Assembly (NCBI GenBank): GCA_019096065.1
Contig: JAGUCH010000002.1
Coordinates: forward strand, 15,388,501 to 15,452,500
Length of the DNA: 64,000 nucleotides
Direction: 5' to 3'
Source of the DNA: Paracyclopina nana
Lineage: Eukaryota; Arthropoda; Copepoda; Cyclopoida; Cyclopettidae
The notes beneath the pieces were generated by a model. It was given only the letters and a program-made list of their open reading frames with translations, was not told where the DNA came from and did no database searches. Position numbers and translations under genes: made by a program. Below, one piece after another: positions 9,149 to 23,016 of the stretch. Positions within the stretch are counted from its first letter, which is position 1. Each line of letters begins with the position of its first letter.

Positions 9149-11265
9149 TCACCCTTTCAATTGTTGCAATTGGCTCCTTGTAATCTGCTTGCAGCAAACT
9201 TCAATCATAAATGCTATCAGTGACATAAGCATGAGGCAACCACAAAACAGAAATGTACTAAAGAAATGCCATACATCTAGCTTTTCAGTGTTAGTGCTTG
9301 CTTTGATTTCTGAAAAAAAGGAGAAAAAAAGCATTCTATGTATCACATATGAAATATATGTTAAACCTTTTGGTGGAAAATTGTCTTTAGACAACTTGTT
9401 TACAATTCCTGCATCTACACACCAATCAAGTATGGGTTCCATAACTCTTTTCAAGTGGTAATACCTCCTAGACACAATAAAAGCACTAGGAAAACCCATC
9501 ACAGTTTCATCTACCATCCTCAGTGTCTCTGATTTGTATATTGGCCAAACAGATTTTGTGTAGGATTGATACGATGTCACCAAAGAAGTTGCCGCACCAC
9601 CATCCTTTCTAATTTTGTCAACTATAGTTTGGTTAACATTGCCTGTTGCCTTCAGGAAAAAGAAGGTCCATAATTAATTAATACTATTTTCCCCTTCAGT
9701 ATTCACTTACCCGAAACCACCATTTGTTAGCTGACACTCTCTTATAGATGTCCCTAGCACTTGGATTTGTTGAGATTTGCATTGAATCAATGAAAGAACT
9801 ACCCTGCGACATAAGAATTGGTTGGTCAATTCTTTCAAGCATTTCTAAAATTGAGCTTGATTTAGACATGCCTAAAAGTATGGATCAATATAGTACCTGC
9901 CATTGTTGTTATGGACTTCTCATAATCAACAAGTAAAAGCATAGGCCTCAAAGTTGCATCATAAAACAAATTGAATGCCAAAACAATCAAAACCCACACT
10001 GCTAGGAGTATGGCACCACTCCATGTTTTGAGAATTTTGTTGAACCAAGAACCTGAAGAAAATGTCAACCCATGAAACAATGTCAGAAAACAGTCCAAAA
10101 ATATTAGCTATAAGAGCATAGAAAGATAAAAAACTGTGCCTCAAGTAATGATGGTAAATGACTCACAAAACCATCTAGGGCACCATATTTCCCAGGTATT
10201 TTCAAGCAAACTAGGGCTACAATTGAAAAGAAGCCAATAGCAAATGCAGAGGTAAAGAAGCCTATCCAACACCACCAGTCCATAGGGCGCAATATTTTAA
10301 GGAATGAATCCTTAGGTTTTGGTTTTTGAGTGTAAAATGCTATTGTCACATGGTACAAAAATGTGGTATGGTCCAAAAGCCCAATTCTTTCATCAGTAAG
10401 CCCTATATTACCTATGCCAATTGGTGACTCATGCCTGATGACAGAACCTACAGTTCCTGTCCACCCACTTCCATTCTTATACATTCCCCACTCAGGTTCA
10501 ACTTTGAAAGAGGGCACAAACAGCAATTTTTTTGCGAGAATTTTTAAAAGCTCAATATCAATGCCTTCAATATTTCCAGATGCTCCTCTAAAGAGATAAG
10601 GAACAACTCCAAATAAAGACACTTGGAACTTTCTTCCTATGACTAAATAAGGGGGAAGGGAGCAAACCCCAAAAGGCTCATACAAAGGCCTTAGAAATTT
10701 ATTGGCATCAGGATTCCATATATTTGCCACTTTGCCTCGACATAGCTCCATCAAAAAAATTGATCTTGATGTAGGGGATTTGAATAGTGATATGGCTCTG
10801 AACCCTGATATGACTCTTGGATCCTGGGGTTGCAAAATGATCAAATTGGCCAGCGGGTAAAACTCCATTAATATATCTTGAGATTCTGCAATCAACACAG
10901 AAGATGTGACAAAAAAGGCACATTGGTATGTTTGCCTGGGCAAGACATGCCAATTGCACAAATCAATGTCCAAGTCACAAGCATAAAAAGTAGAGAAGAC
11001 TTTAGTGGTTGCTGAAGCCTTTAAATAAACTGTGATTAACTAGTGTTTGTTACCACTACATTCATACCAAAACTTCAAATTGACTAGGTTCCAATTTATA
11101 GCCAATAACAGTGCAAAACTTCTCATGAACAAACATTGTATTTATAGAAAACTCTATAACTTGCTTTGCAGCTTTCACTGTATGCAGGCTAGAGAAAAAT
11201 TGAGCCTGTACCGAGCACAAATACAATAAAAGTTGAAGTGAAATTGACAAGGAGAGCGTATTCAT
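9149..11265 (-). CDS. Ionotropic receptor (variant ionotropic glutamate receptor, IR family)
   Basis: Predicted ligand-gated cation channel of the protostome IR family, used mostly in chemosensory neurons. Six exons: 11265-11068, 11018-10172, 10052-9897, 9871-9711, 9649-9367 and 9309-9149; phases close to a 601-residue protein. Start ATG 11265 gives a clear signal peptide (about residues 1-21, MNTLSLSISLQLLLYLCS). S1 ligand-binding half near residue 218 (GIDIELLKIL, then WTGTVGSVI); M1 about 313-338; pore/M2-M3 about 355-385; S2 half; last membrane segment about 565-590 (LMLMSLIAFMIE). The N-terminal domain is short, as in divergent IRs, unlike full iGluRs. Donors at 10171 and 9366 (GTTTT, GTTTA) are weak but the only ones keeping phase. 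Ligand unknown. Confidence 0.85.
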
Positions 11266-11471
11266 GGTAATGATTGAAATGGACAGAAATGATAGCCTTT
11301 TTAAGCCTAACAAGAGGCCGCTTGGAATTGCAGATTACCTGATCAGCTTTAAGTGCACAGTTTGGCCTTTTCAAATAATTTATTGCTTAGGTACTAAAAG
11401 AAAAATACTCTCCTTCATACTTTGAGCCCATGCCTTCTTCCTGCTTTTATCCATATTATTAGTCACTGAGT

Positions 11472-11915
11472 CAAAAATCCGTGCCGTTATATTCCGTTTC
11501 ATAAAAATCTGTGCCGTTATTTTCCGTTTCGTAAAAATCCATGTTGTTATATTCCGTTCCATAAAAAGAATTAAGCTCCCATTACCAGTCAATTTGACCA
11601 CTTCAGGCACAAAGGTCTCGCATTGGTTCATTGCCAGAAGACACTACTGATTTTATCCCTGCTCTTCATAGTAGCCAAGTTCCATCCCAAAATTCTGGTA
11701 AAAAACGGAAAAATCGAGATTTGTCATATATGGATGAAACAAATACTATTTCTACCAAAAGACAATGTTAATTAAAATATATTGAATAGATTTTAACTGA
11801 GATGATTTTGACTGAACATAATTTCACGGAACGGATTTTTACGGAACGGATTTTTACGGAACGGAATATAACGGAACGAAATATAACGGCACGGATTTTT
11901 GCAGACACGGATTTC
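11472..11915. mobile_element. Foldback element FB4, 15-nt mirrored arrays
   Basis: The left arm (11472-11575) is a run of 15-nt steps: AATCCGTGCCGTTAT, ATTCCGTTTCATAAA, AATCTGTGCCGTTAT and so on. The right arm (about 11832-11915) is the inverse, also in 15-nt steps (ACGGAACGGATTTTT, ACGGAACGGAATATA). About 250 bp of single-copy DNA separates the arms. Flanking terminal repeats and a target duplication could not be identified. From 11916 to 13251 no gene or repeat is recognised. Confidence 0.7.
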
Positions 11916-13251
11916 AAAAGATATGCCCTAATTCTTGGTCCCAATTCCCTCAACTAGACCTTTACAGCTGTCTTGATATCATACTAGCTAATTCATGCCT
12001 AGAAGGGATGCAGTTATAAGAGCAGCCTTGGTGAATGATTATTTTGCAAGCCTGAATGCCAACCTGTGATGCCTGAAGAAAATATAATCTCTCTGGTTTT
12101 GAAATATCACAGCTTGTTTGCCCCTAAATTGTTGCTTATAGTCAACAGGATTTCATCCCTAATTGGCCATTTTCAGGGCTGTGTCGGAAACTTAAGCCCT
12201 GTGGCACATCCTTGATGCCAGCTGTTCGTGCTAGTTTCAAGGTTGCACTGACAGCCTCTCTCAAATTGAGGTCAACAGTTTATCTCATGTGGGCTTTTAA
12301 AAGTTGCCTTAAATTAAAATTTCGCAGAAAAAGGGCAAAGAATAATAAATATGCGCTGGAACCTTTAGAATTAACCTAAACATAAATGCATGTAGAATTT
12401 GCTTTTGCATAGGCACTTGTCAAAATGCATGATCATTTACTGATTCATTGAATGAGTAAATAATTCTTCCGATAACAGCAAGGAGATGATGATAGACAGT
12501 GCAGCGCTGCTTTTCATCTATTGCACACTCACTAATTCAATTGCGAAAAGCTTGTCTTGAGCTTAGATTAATGCTACAAAGTCGGTTCAGATGGCGCTAG
12601 TTGCATTCTGAAATAACTCTGTTTGTGGACTTTTTTCGGAATCAAACAGCCCATTGCGGAATCTGTCATCCGTTAACACACACAATGTGCGAGGTTGAAA
12701 CGCCGGCCCGCGTTGATGAAATCACGCACCCGCTTTTATTCGCACCCAAATTATGACGTCATTTTGATCTGAAGTGCCCTCTGTGTACGAGTGCAGCGCC
12801 ATCTAGATATGATTTGGCATTAATCAAAGCTTGAGGCAAGCTTTTCCCAATTAGTCGCACCGAACAGCATCACGGCGATTCAAATCGCGCAACATTAAAT
12901 ACTAAAATCCGCACCCTTCAAAGCATATTCATAAAATCTTAATTGATTAAATCAAGAAAATGTAAGCATGAAACATATTCAAACAACGAAGAGTGTAGTA
13001 ATGGAGCTTGACAAAATCAATCCAAACTCAGATATTAAATTAGCATATGCTGTAGATATATTCTTTTCCTCTTCATTTTTTGATCTTTTTCAGTTTCCTT
13101 ATATTTTTTAATGTGTGCGTGTTTGCGTGTTTTTAAGGGTTGTGCGATCAGATGCTGTTTTTAGAGCACCTAGCTGTTTGACGATTAGAATAAATTGCAC
13201 TGATAAGCAAGTCTGACGTGAACGAGGTGTTGATCTCGAAAATAGGAGAAA

Positions 13252-14756
13252 ATGGAAGCTCTCAACTTAAAATCCAAGACTGTCATGATCATAATTGTGG
13301 GTGGCATGTTCTTATTAATTATTAGCTATGCTTACATCAAAAGTGATGGAACCAACTTTGCCGATGTCAGGATCGAAGAACCTGCATTTATTGCACCTCA
13401 AAGTGATAATGTCACAAGGGCAACATCAACTGAATCTTCAACATCAACTACCAGTAAAATTGCAGACGAAGTGAAGTTGAAAATTTCTTTCAAGAACCCC
13501 GAGTCTTATAAGGGCAAATTTGTGGACGGATGGCCACCCTCCAAAGATCGGTACATGCCACTTTACATCCAGCCAGAAGAAGACACCTTCCAGTTGAGGC
13601 CTTCAAAAGCTCATTTGAACCACTCTGATTTATTGGTGGTGGTCCAGTCTCCAATAGAGGGCTTTAGAGACAGACAAGCAATACGGGACACGTGGATGAG
13701 ATTTGCCACAGATCAAATCGTTGCAAATGTATCTGTGATATTTCTCATAGGATCTCAAAATGCAGAGCAGTCAATATCAGAACTAACAAAGTAATATCAT
13801 CATGTGTTCTACGATTTTCAAATGAAAAATTAGCTTTTTCAGGCAGAGGATTTTGATTGAGGGTGCCAAGCATGGGGACATTTTGCAAGCGAATCTGGTT
13901 GATCACTACAACAACCTCACTTTGAAAAGTGTGTTCGCACTGAAGTTTTTCATGAATGAGTCCAACTTTGGCTCATCGCCCCCTTCATATGTGATGAAGA
14001 TTGACACTGACACCTACCTCAATTTGCCCCAACTTGTAAGCACTCTCAAGAAAGCTTACAGCAATCAGTCCATGATCATGCTAGGCCACAAGTATGCGCT
14101 TAATTTCTGCTATCATACTTATTTTAGCGAGAATTTGGCCATTTGGCCATCAAAAATGCCAAAAAGCATTAATACTGCAAAGATCCACGTCTGGTATTTC
14201 CCCCTATTGAACAGTGGCGCCATCTTTAAGTGGCAGTTAAAAACGCCATAATTATCTATGCTGATAACATGTTTTTTCACCATAAATGAACTTTTCTAGG
14301 TTTGGAACAAAGGAGAAGCCTCCCAAAGTGATCAAAGACAGCGGGAGCAAATGGTGGGTCCCTTCCTATCTGTTTGACAAATCAGCGTACCCTGTCATTC
14401 TGAGTGGAGGACCTGGCTATGTGATCACTCGGAAAGCTGCTGCCTGTCTGTACAGGCTGTCGATGGCCTTGCCATTTTTCCATTTGGAGGATGTCTTTCT
14501 CACAGGCTTTGCAGCAGAAAATTGCGGCGTTGAGCGAGTGCACTCAGATGCTTTCCACCCCAACTCAGTCAACATCGTTGATCTCAAAATGACTGATATT
14601 TCATGGCATTACCTTCCATTCAGCACCATTTACCAGGTTCATAAAATGTTCTTCTATGATGACCTCCTAGAAAAGTACCTAGAACTGAGAGATGATCATC
14701 ATCATCATCATTATAATGGGACAACAATTAGAAGCAGGGAGCTTAACCAGTTTTAA
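13252..14756 (+). CDS. Beta-1,3-galactosyl/N-acetylglucosaminyl-transferase (GT31 family)
   Basis: Golgi type II glycosyltransferase predicted to add a beta-1,3-linked sugar to glycan chains. Three exons: 13252-13790, 13843-14235 and 14300-14756, giving about 462 residues. Features: a short cytosolic tail, one membrane anchor (about residues 10-28, TVMIIIVGGMFLLIISYAYI), a Ser/Thr-rich stem, then the catalytic domain with RDTWM, GDILQANLVDHYNNLTLKS and a metal-binding DxD-type motif (DTD, about 234-236, in VMKIDTDTYLN). Later come KWWVPSYLF, the acceptor-side GGPGYVITR and the family motif LEDVFLTGFAA. The C-terminus has a run of His residues. The exon 2 donor could be 14230 or 14236 (two-codon difference). 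Acceptor specificity cannot be assigned. Poly(A) signal AATAAA lies about 14 bp after the stop. Confidence 0.88.
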
Positions 14757-14964
14757 GATATTTGGGAATAAAAAAGCAATTTAAGATGCACTCATTCAAC
14801 TTGGGTAAGAGCATAAATGAAGACTTGCAAGCTGCTCCTTTTACTGCCTGACATTTAGCATTTATAAGACTCAAGGCCAGTTGTCTCACTTCCAAAGGAA
14901 AGTTGAAAGTCAACAGTGCAGCAAGCTACTATATACATCTTGATCCAAATTGCTCCGCTTTGAC

Positions 14965-16345
14965 ATGTCACAAGTGCAGCTAGATACTTTTGTCATCTGG
15001 CCTTATGAGCAATTCAAGAAGGACTTCACCATCATTGAGCCAATTGGACAAGGCCAATATGGAGAGGTGTTTTCAGCCAAGCCCAAAGCTACCCCCCAAC
15101 TGACAGTAGCTGTCAAGTTCCTCAAGTGCCAGAAAGCAGCAGAAAAGCTCAGAATCAGGGACGAAATCGACATTCTCACCAGCTTGAGCCATCCAAATGT
15201 ACTTACCTTACTAGCAGCCTACGAGGAGGAGCATCAGTTCATTCAAGTCCTGGAGTATCTCAGTGGGGGAGAGCTGTTTCAAAGAGTCATTGAGTGTGCA
15301 GACTCCTTGTCAGAATATGACATTGCTCACCACTTCATTAAGCAAATTTGCCAGGCTTGCTCCTATTTGGCCTCCAAGCAAGTGGCACATCTTGACATCA
15401 AGCCTGAAAATGTAGTGTGCACCTCACCATCAAAGGACTCCATTGTGAAAGTAATTAATTCCAAACTTCTTGGCCAAAAGTCAATCCAAGCTTCGTTTTT
15501 GAATTTTTGTAGAAGAATTTTGCATTGCGGACTGGGTCCAATTCAACCCACCGAGCTGAGTTAAGCCAGAAATAAACTTTCAGGGCAACCAGATGTTTAG
15601 GGCAGCTTGTTGCCTTATTTTGCAGAAAACAGCCACGTTCGGCTTCCTCGGAAGAAAATCTCTAAATAGCCAATAATAGACTTTGGAAAAATAGCGCTTA
15701 ACTTCTCTGGATAAGCTTTTCAATTGTCGCATTGACCAAAAACATTTTTAAGGGTTTGGTGTGAGTGGATGATTTTATTTTTTCAGTTGGTGGATTTTGG
15801 CTTTGCGAGGAAGCTGGGATCAGAAGAGGTCAAAGTGATGCAAGGCACCCCTGAATTCGTGTCGCCTGAAGTCATCAACTATGAGGCCATATCATTGAGG
15901 ACAGATATGTGGTCTGTCGGAGTACTTGCCTACGTCCTCCTTTCAGGATTATCTCCGTTTTTAGGTGATACTCATCAGGTACTTCCTCATTTCGCTCATT
16001 ATGTACTCATATTACGCAAGTATACCATTTTCATAGGAAACTTATAAGAACATCCAAGCCCAAGATTACACTCTGGATGAGCCCGAATTTGACGATGTCA
16101 GCGAAGAGGCCAAAAACTTTATTTCTCGACTACTAGTAGCAGATCAAAGCCAGAGAATGTCAGCAGACGAGGCTTTAAAACACCCTTGGCTCACCTCATG
16201 CAAATCTACTGAGCTTTGGAGAAAAGCCACTATGACCAATACAAGTTCAAAGTTGACCTTGATGATGACCCGCCTCAAATGGCAGAAATGCACTAATGTC
16301 ATTATGGCTTGCTCTAAATTGAAACGAGCCCTGCACACTCAATAA
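14965..16345 (+). CDS. Stand-alone MLCK/DAPK-type Ser/Thr kinase domain protein
   Basis: Calcium/calmodulin-kinase-group protein kinase, closest in motifs to myosin light chain kinase and giant muscle kinases. Exons 14965-15450, 15787-15978 and 16037-16345 make about 328 residues. Motifs: glycine loop GQGQYGEV (about 28-35), VAVK lysine 51, HLDIKPEN with catalytic Asp144, DFG-type DFGFA (Asp165), GTPEFVSPEVI, DMWSVGVLAYVLLSGLSPF and EEAKNFISRLL. All catalytic residues are present, so it should be active. It is essentially only a kinase domain: there is no Ig/Fn3 repeat and no clear CaM-binding tail, unlike MLCK or titin/twitchin. ATG 14965 was chosen because upstream in-frame codons are non-ATG. 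It ends 74 bp from the DLD stop (convergent), with AATAAA about 8 bp past the stop. Confidence 0.85.
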
Positions 16346-16419
16346 CATGAATAAAGGTATCAATTGTCCTTCTATTATATCATAACTTTTTTATACAGAA
16401 ATCAAAAGTACTCGTAAGA

Positions 16420-18137
<1,718 letters not shown>

Positions 18138-18544
18138 TTTGATGGCTCAAGGAGGATTTCCGCTAGGTTTTGTCACTGGCAAAAGTAATGGAGTATCTTT
18201 TCGCAGAAAGGCAAACGACAGCTGACTTGAAAAAAGATCGAAGCCTATACCGCCGAAAACAATATGGTTGAACTGTGTTCCGTGTTACGCAAGCTCCAAC
18301 GTTTTATCATCAAAATATAGTTTTTTTTAAATATTCGGCGCTGATTTACCTATTTTTTGTTGACATTGAACCTTTGAGTGGCATTTGAATTGGTCTAGTT
18401 GCAGCCTCTTAACCTGAACATTTGTAGCTCGCTTCTGATTGTCAAAACAAAATTGTAAATAAATCCAGTGTGCGAAAACGTGAAGCCGAGAAAGCGTTCA
18501 GTTATTGCATTCTTAGACTACTTTCCAACTGAAAAATTACCGCG
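18138..18544. promoter_or_regulatory. Divergent intergenic region between DLD and DNAJC2
   Basis: These 407 bp separate the two start codons and must hold both 5' UTRs and core promoters. No canonical TATA arrangement is convincing. The shared promoter role is inferred from position only. Confidence 0.4.
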
Positions 18545-20519
18545 ATGGTTTCAGCACCGTCAAACGCGTCAATCTTGCCGCCCGATTTCCTCGCTCCCAT
18601 TCAGGTAAGTTTTGCCTCTTGCGATTTCCCGGCATTTTTGTCAATTGTTATTTTTATTCAAATCATCTAGGTTGAGCCCGTGGGTAGATGGTTCCTATCT
18701 CACTATGAAAGGCTACATGCTGCGCGCGGGCCCTCAATTGGGAACGAGTCCCTCTCCGAGTCAGAGAGTGAGGCCTCTGATGCTGAAGATGATTTCGAGG
18801 ATGACATTGTGTTCCTTAGAAGCTTGGACCCTAAAGACTGGAAGAACCAAGACCACTACAAAGTGCTCGGTTTAACTAAGCACAGGTTCAAGGCCAGTGA
18901 CGACCAAATCAAGCGTGCTTATCGGCAAAAGGTGCTCAAACATCATCCCGACAAGAGGCGTGGCCAAGGGGAAGATATCCGGGAGGATGATGACTACTTC
19001 ACTTGCATTACCAAAGCTTTTGAAAACTTGGGAACGTCTGCCAAGCGGAAAGCTTTTGACAGCGTCGACCCCCTGTTCGATGATGACGTTCCAGACGCTA
19101 TTAAAGACGGTGCCGCAAAAGACTTTTTTGAAGTCTTTGGACCTGTCTTCGAAAGGAATTCTCGGTGGTCCACCAAGAGACAAGTTCCGAAATTAGGCAC
19201 AATGGACGCAACAAGGTCGGAAGTGGATAAGTTCTACAAGTTTTGGTACGATTTTGACTCGTGGCGAGAGTACTCGTACTTGGACGAGGAGGACAAAGAG
19301 AAGGGATCCGACCGAGAGGAGCGCAGATGGATTGAAAAGAACAACAAAATCCAGCGAGCTGACAAGAAAAAGGACGAGATGAAGAGGATACGTAAACTTG
19401 TTGACAACGCATACAAATGTGATCCCAGGATAGCCAAGTTCAGGGATGAGGACAAGCAGGAGAAAGAGGCCAAGAAGAAAGCCAAGCAAGACGCCATTCG
19501 GGAACGGAAAGAAGCCGAGGAAAAGGAGCGTAGAGATGCTGAAGCGAAGGCTAAGAAGGAACAAGAGGAAAAGGAGAAGGCCGAAAAAGATCGCAAGGAG
19601 AAAGAGAAGAGTGAGAAAGATGCCATCAAAAAAGTATTAAAGGATGAGCGGAGAACGTTGAAGCAATGCTGCAAAGCAAATGATTATTTTACCAGCGACG
19701 ACAACCAGCGCGTGGTGAATATGACTGAATTGGACAAATTGTGTACGATACTCACAGGCAATGAATTGAAGACTCTCAACGCGAAGCTGAAAGGCAAAAG
19801 CAGCCAAGAAGCAGGAGCTGTGTTTGATCAGGCTGTAGCTGAGCTCAATGAAAAACTCGAAAGAGAGAAGCTTGAGTTGGTGGAAAAGGCCACAAAAGGA
19901 GCCTCTGGTGGCGAAAAGTCTTCTGTTTCGAAGCCTTGGAGCAGTGATGAGTTGAGCCTCTTGATCAAGGCTGTCAACCTCTTCCCAGCTGGCACCACCA
20001 ACAGGTGAGATTCACTGACTTACGTTGGCTGTTTCTTGATTTCTTTTCTATTTAAGGTGGGAAGTTGTAGCTTCATTTATCAATCAGCATTCAAAGACCC
20101 AAGATATATCTCGAAGTGCCAAGGAAACCTTGAGCAAGGCCAAGGAGCTGCAGCAGGGTGACTTCCATTTGAGCTCGCTCAAGGAAGAAGTGAACAAGAA
20201 GGCCTATGAAAACTTGGAAAAGCAGAAAAAACAGAATGTCAAAGTGGACGATGTGGAGGCCACCACTCGAACTGAGACAGCTGCGGAAGCCCAAGGCCTC
20301 AACCTTACTCCTTGGTCAGCCGAGGAGCAAAAGTTGCTTGAACAGGCTCTCAAAACTTATCCCGCTTCTATGGGAGCTGAGCGATGGGATAAGATATCGG
20401 ATTGCCTGCCTGATAGGAGCAAGAAGGACTGCATGAGACGCTACAAAGAGCTAGCTGAATTAATCCGAGCCAAAAAGGCTGCCCAAGCTGCGGCTGCAGC
20501 TAAGGCGAGCAAGAAGTAG
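18545..20519 (+). CDS. DNAJC2: DnaJ homolog subfamily C member 2 (zuotin/MPP11)
   Basis: J-domain co-chaperone of the ribosome-associated complex, stimulating Hsp70 at the ribosome exit tunnel; in animals it also has a chromatin role. Exons 18545-18604, 18671-20004 and 20057-20519 give 618 residues (human about 621). Domains: J domain about 80-150 with HPD motif at 112-114 (LKHHPDKRRG), zuotin homology region, a long charged Lys/Glu-rich helix (about 255-330) of the ribosome-binding type, then two SANT/Myb domains. SANT1 (about 445-485) is split by the last intron at PAGTTNR|WEVV; SANT2 begins about 549 (PWSAEEQKLLEQAL). The C-terminus is Ala/Lys-rich. The start codon lies in a short first exon directly after the DLD-facing promoter region. 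Confidence 0.96.
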
Positions 20520-20787
20520 AGGAAGCACTTGTATAATCTTTTGGCTACAGCTTTTGCATACATTTTGGTCAAAATGGAGGGTGTGCTCAGCCCAACAATT
20601 TTGCTGTTGACATCGTACAGAAAGGCCCTAATATCCCTTTTTCTTTTCCTCCCCAGAGCTCCATTTCCACCCATGGTAGCAGCGGTGTTCATGTTCATAG
20701 ACACAAAGTTGTTGTTGTACTCAAACAGGCTAAAATAAAGTACACTAATAGAATCGGAATAGACCTAAAAAATGTACCATGTCCTAC

Positions 20788-20845
20788 TTGTTGTTGTCGT
20801 TGTTGTTATTGTTGTTGTCGTTGTTGTTGTTGTTATTGTTGTTGC
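20788..20845 (+). repeat. (TTG)n microsatellite
   Basis: Imperfect TTG/GTT trinucleotide run with occasional GTC and ATT interruptions, in the 950-bp gap between DNAJC2 and the MFSD5-like gene. The rest of 20520-21469 shows no gene. Confidence 0.85.
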
Positions 20846-21469
20846 TGCGTGTTGAAGGTTGACGAGATATTTATTAAGCTTTCTTACAATTATTAATTTC
20901 TTACTTATTTACAACGCTCATGATGACGTGCATGACAAGTACCACTGCTGTCATGGAGTTTATTGCAGAATTCATTGCAGTTCCCTCATCTCTTTTGCAG
21001 CCAGGGAATCCAGACGAAACACGAGCAGAAGCCATTTTCGTTTTAAAGGTACAGTTATGAAACTCTTAAGATTCCGTTACTGGAATTTAGGAGGTCACTG
21101 CTCTCCAATTTATTAAAACAGCATATTCAATTTCATTTTCAATAAAAACGCAAAATTAACGAATATTCACAATATGCTAAAAGTAATCATCTAATAAAAT
21201 TTACCGGGTTATTAAGCCTATACGGGCACTGACAGCAAGCCAGGTAGAAAAACATATGACCATGAAAAGACCAAAACAACAAGTGACAGCTAGTAATAGC
21301 AAAAGGTTGTCAGGCTAAATTATGTCAGCAGCACCACATACTACATCAGATTTATAGAGGCAGTTAAAAAGCGCTGTGTAATTTACATTGCACTCACCTG
21401 TAGCTAATATGAGGAAAACTGTCGAGTCACAAGTGTACAACTACTACAACAGCCTGCTTTTCGATCGAT

Positions 21470-23004
21470 ATGGAGACTCTGGTGCTATCAGCTTTTGGAG
21501 TTTTGTGCTTCACTGCATTCATTGTGAAACAATGGGCCAATAGTGGAGCAAGCAAAGACCCCAAAAAGGCTCAAGAAGTTGAGAAGAAACAAGAATCTCA
21601 AGAAAGCAAGTTTAAGAAATTGCAAATCAAGTTCTTCAGCGCATACTTCTTAGCCCTTCTGGGAGATTGGCTACAAGGTCCATATGTATACAAGGTGAGC
21701 AAAAAGTCCTTGCCTTTTTTATCACCTTAATTTTACATCATGTTCTAGCTATATTTGCATTATGGCTTCCCTGAGCACACAATTGCACTGCTCTTCTTGG
21801 CTGGCTTTGGATCATCCTCAACCTTTGGCACATTCACAGGGCCATTGGCTGACAAGTTTGGGAGGAAGAAGCTGACGCTTGTTTTTTGCGTTCTGTACGC
21901 AATTTGTTGCGTCATCAAGTTTTCTCCCAACTTTTGGGTGCTCCTCAGTGGAAGGTTGCTTGGAGGCATCTCCACATCTCTGCTGTTCAGTGTATTTGAG
22001 TCATGGTACGTGTGCCAGCATTTGGAGAGGCTTCAGTTGCCAAAAGAATGGATGTCAAAGACTTTTGCCACCACAACATTTGCCAATGGTCTCCTTGCCA
22101 TCCTGGCAGGTGTCATGGCAAACTATTCAGCTGAAAACCTCTCTTTCGGACCAACAGCTCCATTTGGACTCGCAGTTCCTTGCTTTGCCACTTGCTTTAT
22201 CATCGTTGCACTCACGTGGACAGAAAACTACGGCAACCAAGTAAAAGCCGCAAGCTGCATAGAGAAAAAAAAGAGTACCACTAACCTACAAAATTCCTTC
22301 ATAGAAAACACAGCTATGGCAATCGTACAAGGAAGGAGCCAAGCTGATTTGGAGCAACAGGCCTATTCTGTGGGTGGGCATGGTGCAAAGCATAGTGGAG
22401 AGTTGCATGTACATTTTTGTCTTTTTGTGGACTCCTGTGATGCTCGTGCCCAACGCTGAGGATGTTCCGTTGGGCATGATTTTCTCATGCTTCATGGTCT
22501 GCATCATGATTGGATCGAGCTTCTTTAGCAAACTGATGGAGAAGCAATGGACACCAGGCGAGACTTTGCAAGCCTCAGCCACTGCCTTCGCAGCTTGCAC
22601 AGCCATTTGCACCTACACAGCATCCCCCAAAGCAAGTGCTAACCTGAGGAATGGCTCGTTTGTTTCATTCCTTTGCCTTGAAACTGCCATTGGCTTGTAT
22701 TTCCCCTCTATCGGAGTGCTGCGATCTCAGGTGACAAATGCTGGTAATTATTACCTACTTTCTTCTGGCTAAAATCTCTAATTTTTTCCAGCTTATACCA
22801 GAGAGCCACAGAGCAACTGTTACGAATTGGTTCAGGGTGCCAATGAACATCATCACCTGTGCCACGTTGCTAGCTGTCAATCATCCCAAAGTTGCGGCCG
22901 ACAAACGCTCAATTTTCGCCACGTGCACTGGCCTTTTAATCACTGGCGTGTTAGTAGCAGCAAAGTTCAACAGTCACAAAACAAAGGAAACGAAGTCTGA
23001 ATAA
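21470..23004 (+). CDS. MFSD5: Molybdate-anion transporter-like MFS protein (MFSD5)
   Basis: Twelve-helix major facilitator superfamily protein of the MFSD5/MOT2 family, linked to molybdate uptake. Four exons: 21470-21694, 21749-22240, 22314-22730 and 22792-23004, giving 448 residues (human about 450). Motifs: N-terminal helix then GDWLQGPYVYK; family loop GPLADKFGRKK; YCLxE-like region near FESWYVCQHL; WTENYG; second-half QSIVESCMYIFVFLWTP; and C-terminal NWFRVPMN. An apparent frame change near 22300 is explained by a 73-bp intron (22241-22313: GTAAAA donor, ACTAAC branch-like site, CACAG acceptor). With it the spacing matches the family. The stop codon overlaps AATAAA (23003-23008), and the next gene's stop is 12 bp away on the other strand. 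Confidence 0.93.
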
Positions 23005-23016
23005 TAAAGGACACTT

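Noticed and set aside
9319..9366. Continuous last exon of the ionotropic receptor through GLTYISYVIHRMLFF
   Set aside because: The stretch is open but is flanked by GT and a pyrimidine-rich CAG; removing 57 bp keeps phase and gives a more typical loop.
19193..19674. Long minus-strand frames opposite the charged helix of DNAJC2
   Set aside because: Shadows of Lys/Glu-rich codons (giving Leu/Phe/Ser-rich frames); DNAJC2 on the plus strand explains the region.
22240..22380. Frameshift (pseudogene) in MFSD5
   Set aside because: A 73-bp intron with GT-AG ends and a branch-like ACTAAC restores the frame and the family spacing between WTENYG and QSIVES.
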